From Paragordius varius (Eukaryota > Nematomorpha): a stretch of 64,000 nucleotides of DNA. Positions 34,501 to 45,702 of this stretch are shown piece after piece (position 1 is the first letter of the stretch; the number at the start of each line of letters is the position of its first letter). The stretch is from positions 5,006,490 to 5,070,489 of the forward strand of contig OZ176058.1 in the NCBI GenBank assembly GCA_964247055.1. The letters run 5' to 3'. Under the pieces are notes generated by a model, which was given only the letters and a program-made list of their open reading frames with translations, did not search any database and was not told the DNA's origin. The position numbers and the translations under genes were made by a program.

Positions 34501-37500
34501 TCCAATTTTCGGTATAAAAGTTCTCAAAACTTTTCATTTTGTGTTTTTATTACATTTAATCTGATTGCCGGGCGTGTAAATGTATTAATATCTCTAATGT
34601 ATCTAAATTATTCCCTTTTGATGTGCAAAATTCAAGGTGTCACTATTTTAAATTATTAAATGTATTATATACCCTAATTTTATTTAAGAAGTTTTATACT
34701 AAAATTAGAAAAATTGGTAGGATAACCTATTTTAAATGAAAAAAGTTGTGTTAATTATAATGTTATTTATATTTAGAGATGAAATATATTTTTTCAATCA
34801 TTGCTTTTAAATTGTAGACATATCTTTCTCATAGATTGGGCTTATTAAATTATTAATTTTTAAGCCTATTTATTATTTGATTATATAATTTGAAACATAT
34901 TTGAAAATTAATAGATTAATTATAACATATGGAAATGTCCCAAAAAATTTGAATCGAACAAAATATAAAACTATATAATCAAAAATTTATTAAGAAATAC
35001 TCTAAATTATGTTAGGGTGAGCACAAAAACAAAAAGGATTATTTATTAAGGTAGAAACCACCAATGTTTAAATTTACGGTGCATAGACGCTTTTGTCAAT
35101 CTTAATGTTACACTATGGTAAAATTACGTGGTCTATAAACCAAGGTGAGTTTTATTCAAATATTGTCTATAAACTAAACGTATATAACTTATATAATACA
35201 GGTCAAATAAGTTTACGGAACAGTTATTAAGGTAAATTTATTATAATAAAATACATAAAGTACGTATTGGTATCTAATTATATGTGATTATGTTCAAAAT
35301 ATAATTACCTCCAAAAAAAGACCTATATTCAGTGGTTGGAACAAGCGAAGCTTGTGGTTCCATAGGACCAAACTCAAGAATATCCATGTTATTCCCAATA
35401 AATAGGCAAGATTGGAGAAGGTTTCTCGAAAATCCTTAATTTTATATAAAAATATTCTCATTTAAATATATAGGGACGTATACTTTTTTTATAATATTTT
35501 TTATTGTATAAATTTATATAGATTGTTGATCTTTAAATATTATAAACATCCTCTTAATGTTTGCAATATAATTAGCAATTGATTTGGGAATTTGGATGGT
35601 AATGCAATGGTAAAAATAGTAGGTGTTTTATTATTTTAAACAATAAAAAATTACATATAAAATGTAAAAATTACAAGACAATAATCTTTTTGGACAACCG
35701 TAATTTTTTAATATACCATTTACACTTCAAATTCACCCTAATTCAAATTAACTCTCAAACAATTCAGATTCATCCTCAAATAAATTATTTTTATAAGATA
35801 AAAAATTATTTTTTTTATATATTTTTAATTATTATAATTTTGTTTTAAAATAAAATAATACTGGAAAAATAATAAACTCAATAAAGTTCATATTAATGAT
35901 AATTTATATTTAGTTTGAAAACCATATTTTATTTTTAGGGTGAATTTGAATTGTTTGAGGGTGTTGAACTGTTAAAGGGTGAATTTGAACTGTAAATGGT
36001 ATACAAACATTTCTATTCCCTCAGCATAAACAATAAATTATTTTATTTAAAAATCAAAATTAAATATGGAGTTGAAAAGGTAGTTTTATGTTATTTCTGT
36101 ATAACATCCATTTTCAATGTATATCCCTTTTATTATGTAAAAACACGGATTAAGCCGGGGAGTTATAGAAAACATTTAAATTATACGGACAAGTTGTAAA
36201 AATATAACGACAATTTTTTGCTCAAAAGACAACCATACTTTTTTTACTTTTAATTTTATCCTAAAAATCATTTAAGTACAATTACAATCGTTTATAGATT
36301 GATTGTGTTACCAATTGACATTATTATTTACTTTGCAAATCAAAACAATCAATTCATATTGCAAAAATTATGATTTAAAAAGTATGGGTGGTGGTCTTTT
36401 AGAGAAAAATATCTGTTTTTACAGTAATATACGGACAAAACTAATAATATTACAAAAAATTTTTTTTTCAAAAGACAACCACACTTTTTCAAACCCTAGC
36501 TTATCCTACAAAACATTTTATAACAATCGTAAAATATGTAAATAATTGTATAATCAATATACATCTCTATTTTCTACTTTGTATATATAAAAAAATCAAG
36601 ATTAATAATGTATGGTTGTATTTTAGAAAAAAAATGTTTGACTTTATATTTTTACGTTTTGTCCTTATAACTTTAATTTTTACTGTATATTTATAATGTG
36701 TGTTTGGATACCATAATAAATATAGTTGCCAAATTGGAAGATTAGAATGGTTTAAATAATAGTTTTTGTGTTATAAAATATATGACAAATGCCCATTTAT
36801 ATAAATCATTTCAAGACGGAAAAATTCTAATATAAAAGTATGTTGTATATCGAGTTTCATAAAATGAGAATTGTCAATATATTTTAAATAAAAATAGCAG
36901 AATTAAACGGCTGGTTTTTAGCCAAGTTTAATTTTTTATAATCTTTCATTTTTATTTGAGATTGCATATAGAGTAAAATAAAAATTTTAACTTGTCATAT
37001 ATTTTTAGAAGCGTCGAATAAATTTCAATTTCAAATTATTTACCTATTCTATTATACCAAGGTATTCTAATCTCATTAAATAGCGTTAGAAAAGTAATTC
37101 AGGCACTAAATTTTTTTTAATGCGGTTATTAATTAACTACGTTTTTATTTAAGGTTAATATACATAGGTGTAGATACATAAGACATAAACTTTTGTTAGT
37201 AATAATATTACAATAAAAATGATATTTGAATAAAGACAAATATTCATAGAATAGCCTAACTTGCCTTGATTTTTTATTAAAATTTACAGTTTTACAATAT
37301 TGATTGTGATTTATGCATCTATATTTCATACTTCCAATTAACTATGAGTCGTAATTGATCAGAGCTAGAAATGTATGCCAGTTTTTTTAAAAAAATGATC
37401 CTTTAAGTAAGTTTGTTGGTAAAATTTTAATTTTTACTGTAATAATTTACACTTATATTTTAATTTACATGTATTGGTAATTTTAAATAATTAGTATACC

Positions 37501-37566
37501 TGTTAAGGCCTGGCACGACTGGGCAGAAAGCAGTATCACAATGCAAGTGAATAAAATATACTTCAT
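31530..37566 (-). CDS. Gene 3: diverged secreted member of the gene 1/2 family
   Basis: Exons on -: E1 37,566-37,500, E2 35,434-35,309 (126 nt), E3 34,062-33,976 (87 nt), E4 31,726-31,530. E1 encodes MKYILFTCIVILLSAQSCQA then LT, a strong signal peptide, donor ACAG|GTATAC. E2 (acceptor ATTAAG|, donor GGAG|GTAATT) contains QSCLFIGNNMDI, resembling QCAVTLNGTDI of gene 1. E3 (acceptor TTTTAG|, donor TTTG|GTGGAA) contains RAAILTFNKV and CQFTLGVALF, resembling the second half of gene 1 E2. E4 contains ANFMGGTPATITTTD, comparable with ATFAGRTLTVTNG, and ends GAT|GTAATT in phase 0. All internal junctions are phase 1, as in genes 1 and 2. The product is at least 159 residues. The last exon is not found, and about 2 kb introns hold MITEs. 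Function unknown. Confidence 0.65.
31795..32754. mobile_element. MITE family A copy split by a family C element
   Basis: The left part (31,795-31,940: AGAAATTAGAATACAGACAA, then CAAATATTTTTTTTAAAAAC) and the right part (32,650-32,754: AATAGTATGGCTCTTTTAAA, TGCATAATTAGAATTTTTG) are the two halves of one family A copy. About 650 bp of family C lie between them. Confidence 0.6.
31985..32640. mobile_element. Family C element, copy 3, nested and partly duplicated
   Basis: It starts GACGCCATCTTTATATT with TTTGCAATTAGAAGTCATAG. A second, inverted pair of the same motif occurs near 32,230 and 32,590, so the copy appears to be a partial tandem or foldback. It contains the empty site ACTCAGTATATATACAAAC for family M. 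Confidence 0.55.
32755..33640. other. Intron 3 of gene 3: distant repeat similarity only
   Basis: About 32,780-33,230 resembles the AACCGGTT-rich part of the inverted arms (AAAGCCGGTTATTTAAAAAA, AAAACGGTTAATAAAATTC). Otherwise AT-rich without features. Confidence 0.4.
33649..33855. mobile_element. Small inverted-repeat element (single copy in window)
   Basis: GTGAATAAAAAAAGGGAACT at left and GTTTCCTTTTTTTATTCAC at right are inverse complements of about 18 bp. Internal GGAAACCCTTT and AAAGGGTTTCC also pair. Total about 207 bp, no frame. It is MITE-like and lies in intron 3 of gene 3. Confidence 0.55.
34099..34385. mobile_element. MITE family A copy
   Basis: TACAGTAAAAATATTATACG at left and CCGTATAATTTCAATTTTTA then CTGTA at right. 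Complete; in intron 2 of gene 3. Confidence 0.85.
35711..36003. mobile_element. Family M element, copy 6
   Basis: The left array is short (ATATACCATTTACACTTC, about three units) and the right array has three units, one shortened, ending GAACTGTAAATGGTAT. In intron 1 of gene 3. Confidence 0.75.
36165..36420. mobile_element. MITE family A copy, first of a head-to-tail pair
   Basis: TTAAATTATACGGACAAGTT at left; GTATGGGTGGTGGTCTTTTA then CTGTTTTTACAGTA at right. The right tip directly meets the left tip of the next copy. Confidence 0.7.
36421..36687. mobile_element. MITE family A copy, second of the pair
   Basis: ACAGTAATATACGGACAAAA at left, shared with the tip of the preceding copy; CTTTAATTTTTACTGTA at right. 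Confidence 0.75.
37208..37441. mobile_element. MITE family A copy, worn
   Basis: TTACAATAAAAATGATATTT then AAAGACAAATATTCATAG at left; GGTAAAATTTTAATTTTTAC then TGTAA at right. Confidence 0.6.
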
Positions 37567-37625
37567 GTTTAATTTTTAAAATTTGTTTATAATGCAACAA
37601 AAAAAATATTAAAGTTTTTTGGAAT

Positions 37626-37641
37626 TGCGCCCGCTTATATA
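37626..37641 (-). promoter_or_regulatory. Core promoter of gene 3 (TATA box)
   Basis: On -, CTATATAAGCGGGCGC, with TATATAAG at 37,641-37,634, 75 bp before the start codon. Same TATA plus GGGCGC layout as genes 1 and 2. Confidence 0.75.
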
Positions 37642-37906
37642 GAAAATTTGTGACCTATAAAAAACATTTTAAGTGTTGAACAACATTGGGTAAATGACAT
37701 TTAATAAGGTCTTAAAACCATATTAATCAAGTAGGTATCAATTGTCACTTCCCTCTTTTATAATATTGTCTTTTATAGATCTTTAAAATATATTTATTTT
37801 AATAAGTTAAAATAGGTTAGTAGGTTTTTACTTTTCAAAGTTTTATTAAAATTAACAAGTATCAATTACCAAAAATATATTCGAAAATGTATATAGCAAA
37901 GAAGAG

Positions 37907-37910
<4 letters not shown>

Positions 37911-37985
<75 letters not shown>

Positions 37986-37996
37986 TATATATATAA
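37911..37996. repeat. (AT)n microsatellite
   Basis: Nearly pure AT dinucleotides with two AAAT interruptions, 345 bp upstream of the gene 3 start codon. Confidence 0.9.
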
Positions 37997-38512
37997 ATGT
38001 TGGCTCAAATACATAAATATTATACACAAAAATGAATATTTTTAAGACAACATAAAATTTGGTTATATATTTAGCATCATTCAACGAATAAACCAATTAA
38101 CTACCATATGCGAAAAATGGAATCTATAATTTGCAAATACATGCTCATTAGTCTTTACAAATAGCAAGAACGAGAAAAATTATTACAATTGGGTTTACAT
38201 TTTCAAACTATGTTAATCTAACAAATTTTATATATTATTGTTCGAATATTGCGGCCCTTTTGGAGCTAAAAATATAAAAGCCCTTTTTACTGGATAACCC
38301 TGATTTAAATAATTGTCTTAACTTTAAAATTTGGCAATTTTATATAATTTGACATTTAATACACACATTGTGTTAAATATATTCGTCGGGTATATGATAA
38401 ATAAATGCGTAACGTAATAACTATACCTTTTTATTATCATAATGCAAAACGACTGATCATTTTATATGCATCAATATACATTGTGCACAAAATCGGGATG
38501 TATGGAAAATAT

Positions 38513-38740
38513 CCAGTAATTGGAAATATACGGACAAAACGGGAAAATTTATAGATAAATATGTTTTTCTAAAAGACAACCATACTTTTTTAATCTTATT
38601 TTAAGTATAGTGTTTTAAACTGCCAAATAAGAATTTGATATATATTCGGTAAAACAATTAATTATATATTTTACAATTATAATTAAATAATTTATATAGA
38701 GGGCTAAAAAATATGGTTGTCCTGATGAAAATATTCGGCT
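38513..38740. mobile_element. MITE family A copy, right tip lost
   Basis: CAGTAATTGGAAATATACGG then TCTAAAAGACAACCATACTT at left; AAAAATATGGTTGTCCTGAT at right, with no CTGTA terminus. Confidence 0.65.
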
Positions 38741-38791
38741 ATAAATGGTCAAACCCTTTAATAGGGCAAATTTTTTTACAGCCAAACATTT

Positions 38792-38924
38792 TAATAGGAT
38801 TATTGAGTTTACTTATTATAAAATTTTAAAAAAATGAAAAAGCTTTTGGTTAGCCTTTAATTAGGATTATTGAGTTTACTCATTATAAAATTTAAAAATA
38901 TTAAAAAGCTTTTGGTTAACCTTT
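38792..38924 (+). repeat. Two-copy tandem repeat, 66-67 bp unit
   Basis: AATAGGATTATTGAGTTTAC through AAAAAGCTTTTGGTTAGCC is repeated head to tail once, with a few differences. No known family. Confidence 0.75.
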
Positions 38925-39964
38925 TTTAATAAAAATTGTTATTATCATAATTGTTTTACCTAGAGGTTACTAAAATGCATGGAGTAAACTGTATATTATA
39001 TTAGCTATAAAAGATCAAGTAAACTTTTTTTAGTCTTAAAACTTTGAAATTATAAGGCTTCTAAAGATAATAATTTATATTGATATGATGTTTGTAGTGT
39101 TATCTTTTTTGGACATTCATCACGAACTAGACAAGTTTTATATTGCTCAAGAAAAACGCTCTCGCTTGCGCGTTTGTCGCTCCTTATGTCCAATATTAAC
39201 TATCGATGTAAAACATATTAGTATGCATTTTATAAAGTTTTATTACTCTTTCGAATGATAAGTTAATAATTAGACAAACTTAATATATAATAATTTTGAA
39301 AGACAATCATAATTCTTTAAACCTTATTCTTTCATAAACTATTTAATTACATGAATTATAATTTTACATTTATTTTTTTTGCCACCCATACAATTATATT
39401 AAAAAATACAAAAAAATATTTAGTTGACTTTTTGTATCATTTATTCAATTTTTAATATATAAAGATTTAAACGGAACACATAATGCTACTTGCAGTTAAA
39501 TATATATTGGGAAAGGTAAAGCTTAGATTAAATGAATGCCAAAATAATAAATCATTATCTGTTAAATCAGAACATATTAAAGCAGAAAAGCACCGAAGAA
39601 TGTAGCATTTTCAATCAAAACCAACATTTTTTCAAGCAAACGGAAATAAAAATGTAGCGTTAGCTTAAAAAAATGTTGCGTTTGGTTAAAAAACTATTGC
39701 TGACTGAAAAATAATATATCACAACTTTCAAATTCCGTCATACAAACGTTATAAATGAACAACGACTACTTAAAATGAAGATGGCGTTTTTTTACCTTGT
39801 TCTCTCAAAGCCATTTATTAATTATTACATTTAACAAAGATTAAATTGTTATATGTATAAAATATACACCAGAAATTAATTAAAATATAATGTATAAATA
39901 ACATTAAGAAGGAACGTTTCACTAAATTAAAATTGTATATTTATGAATCGCGCATTAAGTCAAT
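38925..39964. other. Intergenic, few features
   Basis: Contains the 39,185-39,225 inverted match to 3,165-3,215, a worn family A trace near 39,290-39,360, and a GC-rich patch CGCTCTCGCTTGCGCGTTTG at about 39,157 whose CTTGCGCGTT core recurs near 41,135. No gene was found. Confidence 0.4.
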
Positions 39965-40180
39965 TACAGTAAAAATTATTATCAAATAAAACGAAAAAAC
40001 TTTAATGACAAATATTTTAAAATACAACCATATTTTCAACTTGATTCCTATACATTTATATATATAACATATTGTATATTTTGTTATCAGTTCGCACCTC
40101 GATTTTATAAATTCAATTTAAAACAAGTTATATAAAAACCAAGGCGAAGAATATGGTTCTTTCGTCTCTACATTGAATTT
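39965..40180. mobile_element. MITE family A copy, right end lost
   Basis: TTACAGTAAAAATTATTATC then ATACAACCATATTTTCAAC at left; GAATATGGTTCTTTCGTC at right. Confidence 0.6.
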
Positions 40181-41458
40181 TACTTAATTAGTAATATTTC
40201 TTTTCCCTCTAATATAGTTTAAGAGTCAATTATTTTACAAAAATTATAAAAGTGCATGATAATCAGCATGAGCTAATTAGTTTATGGAAATTTATAATAA
40301 GGAGCATATTTAAAAGCCCCATTCTGTATATATGATTAAAATGGTTAAATTAAAATATTTTTTAGAAGATCTTACGATATATATAACTTTACCTGTTCAA
40401 AGAATAATTTCTTCGTAAACAAATTTTATAAGCTTTTTAGAAACAGCCATCTTTTTAATGACTTTATAAATAACATACATTTTTTATGTGTGTTTTGTTT
40501 TATGATATTACGTCTTAACCTTTTAATAATCATTCATGAAAAATGTTTTTCATCTAAATCTTGTAGTCAAGTATTATATGAAAAATTTAGATAGTTCAAA
40601 AACAATACATTTCACAATCGATAAGTGAAATAATCAAAGAGTAAGGGTTGTAATATTATAGTTATTTAAAATTATATTTTCTAATCTTTACAAAATTAAT
40701 CTTTTATGCATAGGCATTGGACTTTAATTGTTATTATGAATCCTATCGAAAAAAATTTACCATTAAATTACAAAATAATTATTTGCTATATAGTAGCATA
40801 TCCGCTTTGATCAAATTTTTTAACCTTAAAGTAAAACTATTTATTCTCAAACCAGGTGATCCTGGCATGTTTACTTAAAAAATTAATAACCCAGCTTAAT
40901 TGCTTTCTTTGTTTTACTCTTGTTTACTAATCATATAATATATATGTAGACAATCTGTTTTGAACAAAGCTTATATAAATTATTGATAATTATTTTTTAA
41001 GATTTAAATATAATCAATCCCAATATAAAAAAATTATTTACATATATATTAAAAACTTTAATGGTTATAATTAAAAAAGGCAGGATGTGTTAATTACATA
41101 TCACTCATACTCTAAGAGCAGAGGGAATCCACGGCTTGCGCGTTGTACGCGACCCTTTAAAATGTGCCTAATAAACACAAATAATAAAAAATATGCTCAT
41201 AAAATCTTAGTATTTTTGTAATATGTCTTCCTAATTGGAATTAACTAGCAAAAATTGGTGAAATAAAGTTATATTTGTATTTCCGATTTTTACACTCTTA
41301 TTAGATTTTGATATTTAAATCGTTTTACCAACTCATTTTTAAACATATCTTCGTGAGTCAACATTAAGCCTAAATTTCCAATTAAATAGTCATATTTAAC
41401 TATTTGAAATAAAAGCTGATATTCATAGGTACTATACCGTTACATTAGCGGTATTAAG
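40181..41458. other. Long intergenic stretch, nothing coding seen
   Basis: AT-rich without exon islands, MITE ends or promoters of the TATA-GGGCGC type. The GC-rich patch CCACGGCTTGCGCGTTGTAC at 41,130 is the only outstanding block. Confidence 0.4.
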
Positions 41459-41620
41459 ATACAGAAAAAATAGAAATTACAATAATATGGACAAACATTT
41501 TTTAAATAGTAACTATATTTTTTCCCTGATATTTTAACCCAAAACTATATAATTACAATTATATAACACATTACATTAAAAATTTATATCTAATAAAATT
41601 TTTATAAAAAAAGCCAACGA
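41459..41620. mobile_element. MITE family A left end, worn
   Basis: ATACAGAAAAAATAGAAATT then ATATGGACAAACATTTTTT. No right end before the hAT-derived sequence begins. Confidence 0.45.
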
Positions 41621-41751
41621 TTTTTTGAAATTAATATTAATAAATTACCTTTATTAATTTACAGATATATAAATAATGATTGTCTGATTGTAAGTATTAT
41701 AAAAAATAAAGAGAATTTTTCTTGATTGAAAGGAAGAAAAAGCGTAAAAAT

Positions 41752-42892
41752 CAGTGGCGGAACTATAAATTATGGGCCCCCACAAAATTTAAATTAGCCC
41801 TCCTTCTTCCATCCACAAAATGCGTTTGCAGTTATCTTTTCACCTGGCGCATCACTTAGAATCGTAGTGAAATATAAAATGATAATATTTACATGACTAG
41901 GCATCCTGACTCTAGTTTTGCGCGTCTGGTATTTATATATATAATGGTTAGTACCCACCCGCCCAACCTAACCACCGTCAATTCCTTAATCTTAACGTTT
42001 ATTTTTAAAAGTTTAAATAATTTAATAATTTAATAATTTTTTAAAAGCATGTTTTATCAGAAAATCATGTTTAAAAATTTCGTTTTCTTGATTTTGTGTG
42101 AGTAAATTTTTTTAGCCATCGTGCTTACAATATATTTTTTATTATTTTTAACTTTAAGAAAGAACGTTTCTATCGGATATGTCTTCATTTCTGCTTCCAT
42201 TAGAATTAACTAAAATGAGTGAAGTGGGATTTATCTATTCAGCTAAAAATTTAATAATAAATTATCCAGACGATTTAAGTGAATATTTTCCGATTCAAAC
42301 AGTGTCAGTTTCTAATTCTCTTTGGATGAGAATGCTCAAATTAACAATGCCAGAGCTATTAATTATTAAGTACCCAACAGTTTCAGCCAGTTGGATGAAA
42401 TTATAACAGCATTATTATTGTTGTTGACTTAAACAGTTACGGTTGCTACAGTGTTACATTCATTCTTAAAGTTAAAAATAATTAAAAATTATATTGAAGG
42501 CACGATGGCTTAAAAAATGATGAGCAGTTTATCGTTCCTAACAAATCAAGCGGAGGTGGCCGATCAAATGGATAAAAAAGATATAATTAAAAAATTTGCT
42601 CACACGAAATCGAGAAAATTTTTAAATACATGCTCTTAATAAATTATTAATTATTTTGAACTTTAAAAATGAACGTTAAGATTAGGAATTGGCTATGGTT
42701 AGTATGGGTACTGGTATCATATATAAAAATACGAGGAAAACAAAAATATTAGACTCAGGATGCCAAGTCAAGTAAATATAATATTTCTTTACGAATCTAA
42801 GTGATGCGCCAGATGAAAAGATAACTACAAAACATTTGGGGGAGGCTAGTATATAATTGCGGCGGGAGGACAAATTAATAGTTCCGCCACTG
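41752..42892. mobile_element. Foldback hAT-type element
   Basis: Begins CAGTGGCGGAACTATAAATT and ends TAATAGTTCCGCCACTG, inverse complements. The similarity extends about 330-360 bp inward (GCAGTTATCTTTTCACCTGG at left pairs with CCAGATGAAAAGATAACTAC at right). Both ends resemble the right end of the hAT element at 26,805-28,620, so this is a foldback of two like ends. The flanking 8-mers differ (GTAAAAAT and AATTCATC), so no target duplication is visible. The left flank (41,640-41,751) matches interior sequence of the other hAT copy. Confidence 0.75.
42179..42406 (+). pseudogene. Possible hAT transposase remnant
   Basis: An open stretch of 75 residues in the centre of the foldback element. 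It includes NLIINYPDDLSEYFPIQ, which resembles the KYPxDLxxxFxxE segment near the C-terminal part of zinc-finger-associated hAT transposases. The rest cannot be aligned by eye and no catalytic or dimerisation block is complete. Its position between hAT-type ends supports the reading. If correct it is only a scrap of the enzyme. Confidence 0.4.
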
Positions 42893-42939
42893 AATTCATC
42901 GGTTACGTTTAAACGGGACAGGATGGAAATTGGTACACC

Positions 42940-43673
42940 TATGTATTATAAATTGTTATTATGCACTATGTGTGGGAAAAACGCTTTTAAAAAGCAGGGT
43001 GGTTGTCTTTTAAAGAAAAACACGTCCCCTTTTAATGAAATCATTTTTCAGGAAAACGCCATCTTAATAACAAATATGAAGTAAAATTTGGAAATTCTCT
43101 TTTACCATCGCAATTAGTAGTGATAGTACTTGAAATGATAATTTTTAGTAGGAGAATCTTTCCCACGTGTCATAGTTTGAGACGCGTTTTCTCCTTGTTG
43201 TACACTCATCAGTCACACATAATGTTCGTCTCATAAAGCCACCAATTGCTTGATAGAAAGTACAACTACTAATTGCGATCGTAAGCTAAGAAAATAATTT
43301 CCAAACTATGTTACATATTTAATAAGGATGGCAACCCCATCGTGGCTAATGGATATAATAAAGGAGATATGATAATTTTATCTCAATCGGCGCCTCTTGG
43401 ATTTGTTCTCTGTTTGCACTTAACCAACTATATTGGGAATTCTTAGTATATTTATACAAAATTCTAATTGACAATACGCGTGATCATAATGTATGACGGA
43501 TTTTCCAACAGGAACCGTCTTATACTATCATACATGGTAAATATTGTTTATATTTTTAGGAAGTACTGCAATTTCTTATTGCGATGCTAGGCTAAGAAAA
43601 TATTCTCCAAACACTGTATATTTAATTGCTCTTTTAGCTTCTACGTTTTTGTATGATTCAATTTTTATTGTAT
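42940..43673. mobile_element. MITE family A right half split by a family C element
   Basis: AAAAAGCAGGGTGGTTGTCT (about 42,990) and, beyond the inserted element, TTCAATTTTTATTGTATA (43,653-43,670) are consecutive parts of a family A right end. No left half is seen; the hAT foldback lies in its place. Confidence 0.5.
43050..43620. mobile_element. Family C element, copy 4
   Basis: GGAAAACGCCATCTTAATAA and ATCGCAATTAGTAGTGATAG at left; AAGAAAATATTCTCCAAACA at right. It has an extra internal inverted block like copy 3. Confidence 0.55.
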
Positions 43674-44209
43674 AATTGAGTGTGTGACGATTTGCGTCTT
43701 ATTATTTTAACATCTATAAAAATGATATAAAATTTTTTTATAAAGGTTTGCTGCCTTTTTAAAAAAAATCATCAGTTAGTTCTAAATATTGTTCTACAAT
43801 ATTCTCTTCTTAAAAGATTATGTTATTATTTTCTGGCATGTCTGTATTTTTAATTTTTAGGAAGGCTCATCATAAAGTGGGGGGACGGTGACCCAAACAA
43901 GGATTTATAAAAATAATCTGATAATGTTAATCCATATACAGTTAATAATTTTTCTCAAACCAGTAATTTATTATTTAATAATTTTTCAATAAATTTTGTA
44001 TAATTTGGTTTGCGAATGTTTGCGTATGTATATAAATAGTATTTTTATATGAACTTTGTACTAAGCATCCTATTAATAGAATTTTTAAATATCATATAAT
44101 TATCTGCTTAATTACATAAAAATTATTTTTTAATCATGTATATGTTATCAAAATTATTAATTATAAATATTCTGTGCCAAATTATTGGAGGTTAAAATTG
44201 AATTTTATA
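43674..44209. other. Intergenic, nothing recognised
   Basis: AT-rich; one G-rich patch AAAGTGGGGGGACGGTGACC at about 43,877 has no partner in the window. Confidence 0.35.
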
Positions 44210-44429
44210 ACATTAAAAATAAAGTTATAGGGACAAAATTTATATAAAAGACAAATTATTTTCATGTTATTAAAAAGACAATCATGCCTTGATATACATA
44301 AACTATTAAATTAAATTTATATCATGCTCAAACAATTTTTTGCGTTACCGTAATAAAAATGAAAAAAAGAAAATATGTCTGAAAAATAATGGTTGTCTTT
44401 TATTTGAAACTTTTCTTGTTATTTTATAT
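44210..44429. mobile_element. MITE family A copy, worn, first of an adjacent pair
   Basis: AAAGTTATAGGGACAAAATT then AAAAAGACAATCATGCC at left; AATAATGGTTGTCTTTTATT at right. Confidence 0.5.
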
Positions 44430-44662
44430 TACAGTAAAAATTATACGGACAAAGATATTAAAGATATAATATTTTTTTCTAAAATACTGACAAAATATAA
44501 GATATTGTTTTAACCAAATTATAGAATAGAGATGTATATTGGTAATATACAATTCATATTTTACGATTATTCAATGTCTTCTTTAGGAGTATTAAAAAAT
44601 ATGGGTTGTCTTTTGAAAACATTTTATTTTTACGATTTCAGTGTAATTTACTTTTTACTGTA
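44430..44662. mobile_element. MITE family A copy, second of the pair
   Basis: TACAGTAAAAATTATACGGA at left; TTTACTTTTTACTGTA at right; interior shortened. Confidence 0.7.
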
Positions 44663-45702
44663 TGTTTCTATAACTTAAATTTTTTATTCATCAAAGATGA
44701 CAACTGCATTTTAATGAAATATATTCCTTGCTAATAGTTTATTGTATAGAAAAAATTAAATCAACTTATAAATTGATCCAACAATATGTATATAAATATT
44801 TATTATATATTAAAACAATCAATAAAATTTTTCAAAATAGTATCACAAATTTTTACGTTTTGGAGAATTTTTGAAGAAATGACATTTAAATCTAAATGAA
44901 GATCTCAATTATCTTGGAAATTCATAATAAATGTTGCTTAATGCGATTTGAGCCAAATTCCTAGCCATTATTAAAAATGGCGTATGAGAGGTTCGTTATA
45001 GTAATGAAACCGATATAAAAAGGTTAGCTATTAGCATTGCTAACTAAGGAGAAAATGAATTGAATTAAATAAATATATTTACAGAATCTGCATTATTACA
45101 CTGTGACTCATCTTTTTATGTTTTTTTAATATATGACTATAAATTTTTAGGAAACTGATTAATAAATAATTTTATATGTTTACGAATTAAAGAATGTGAG
45201 TAGCATTGTTCATTCTCTCACACATCTCGATTTGCAAGGTATTTAAAAACGACTTTAAAACGGATATCTATGTAGTAAAATCTTTTAGTAATTTAAAAAC
45301 ATAAATCTAACATTATTTAGAAATATAAGTGGACGGATATAATAAAACTTTTTTGTTTGTTAATAACTTAATGTGGAATATAATCAGAATAATAATAAAT
45401 AAAATAGAAAACATGCAAAACAATATAATCCATTGCAATAAATAATATTTTACAATTATTAATAAATTTACTTCGACTAAGTCAAACGTAATAACTAGTC
45501 ATGTTTATTTTACCTTATATATAAAAACTTTAATTACAACTATATAGTCCTATCAATTACACAAGAAGAAAATCATACACAAGGTTGACAAAATAACGAT
45601 ATATTTTAATTTAGTTATTTGGAATGTTCTTTCCAAAAGATTTAATTTATCGGAAACGCCCGATGATTACCATGTCCTGATAGGTAAACATTAATAAACA
45701 GT
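44663..45702. other. Intergenic, nothing recognised
   Basis: About 1 kb of AT-rich sequence without MITE ends, exon islands or promoter motifs. Confidence 0.4.

Noticed and set aside
37866-38096. Frames rich in YIYIYI around (AT)n tracts here and at 31.1 kb
   Set aside because: Products of dinucleotide repeats.
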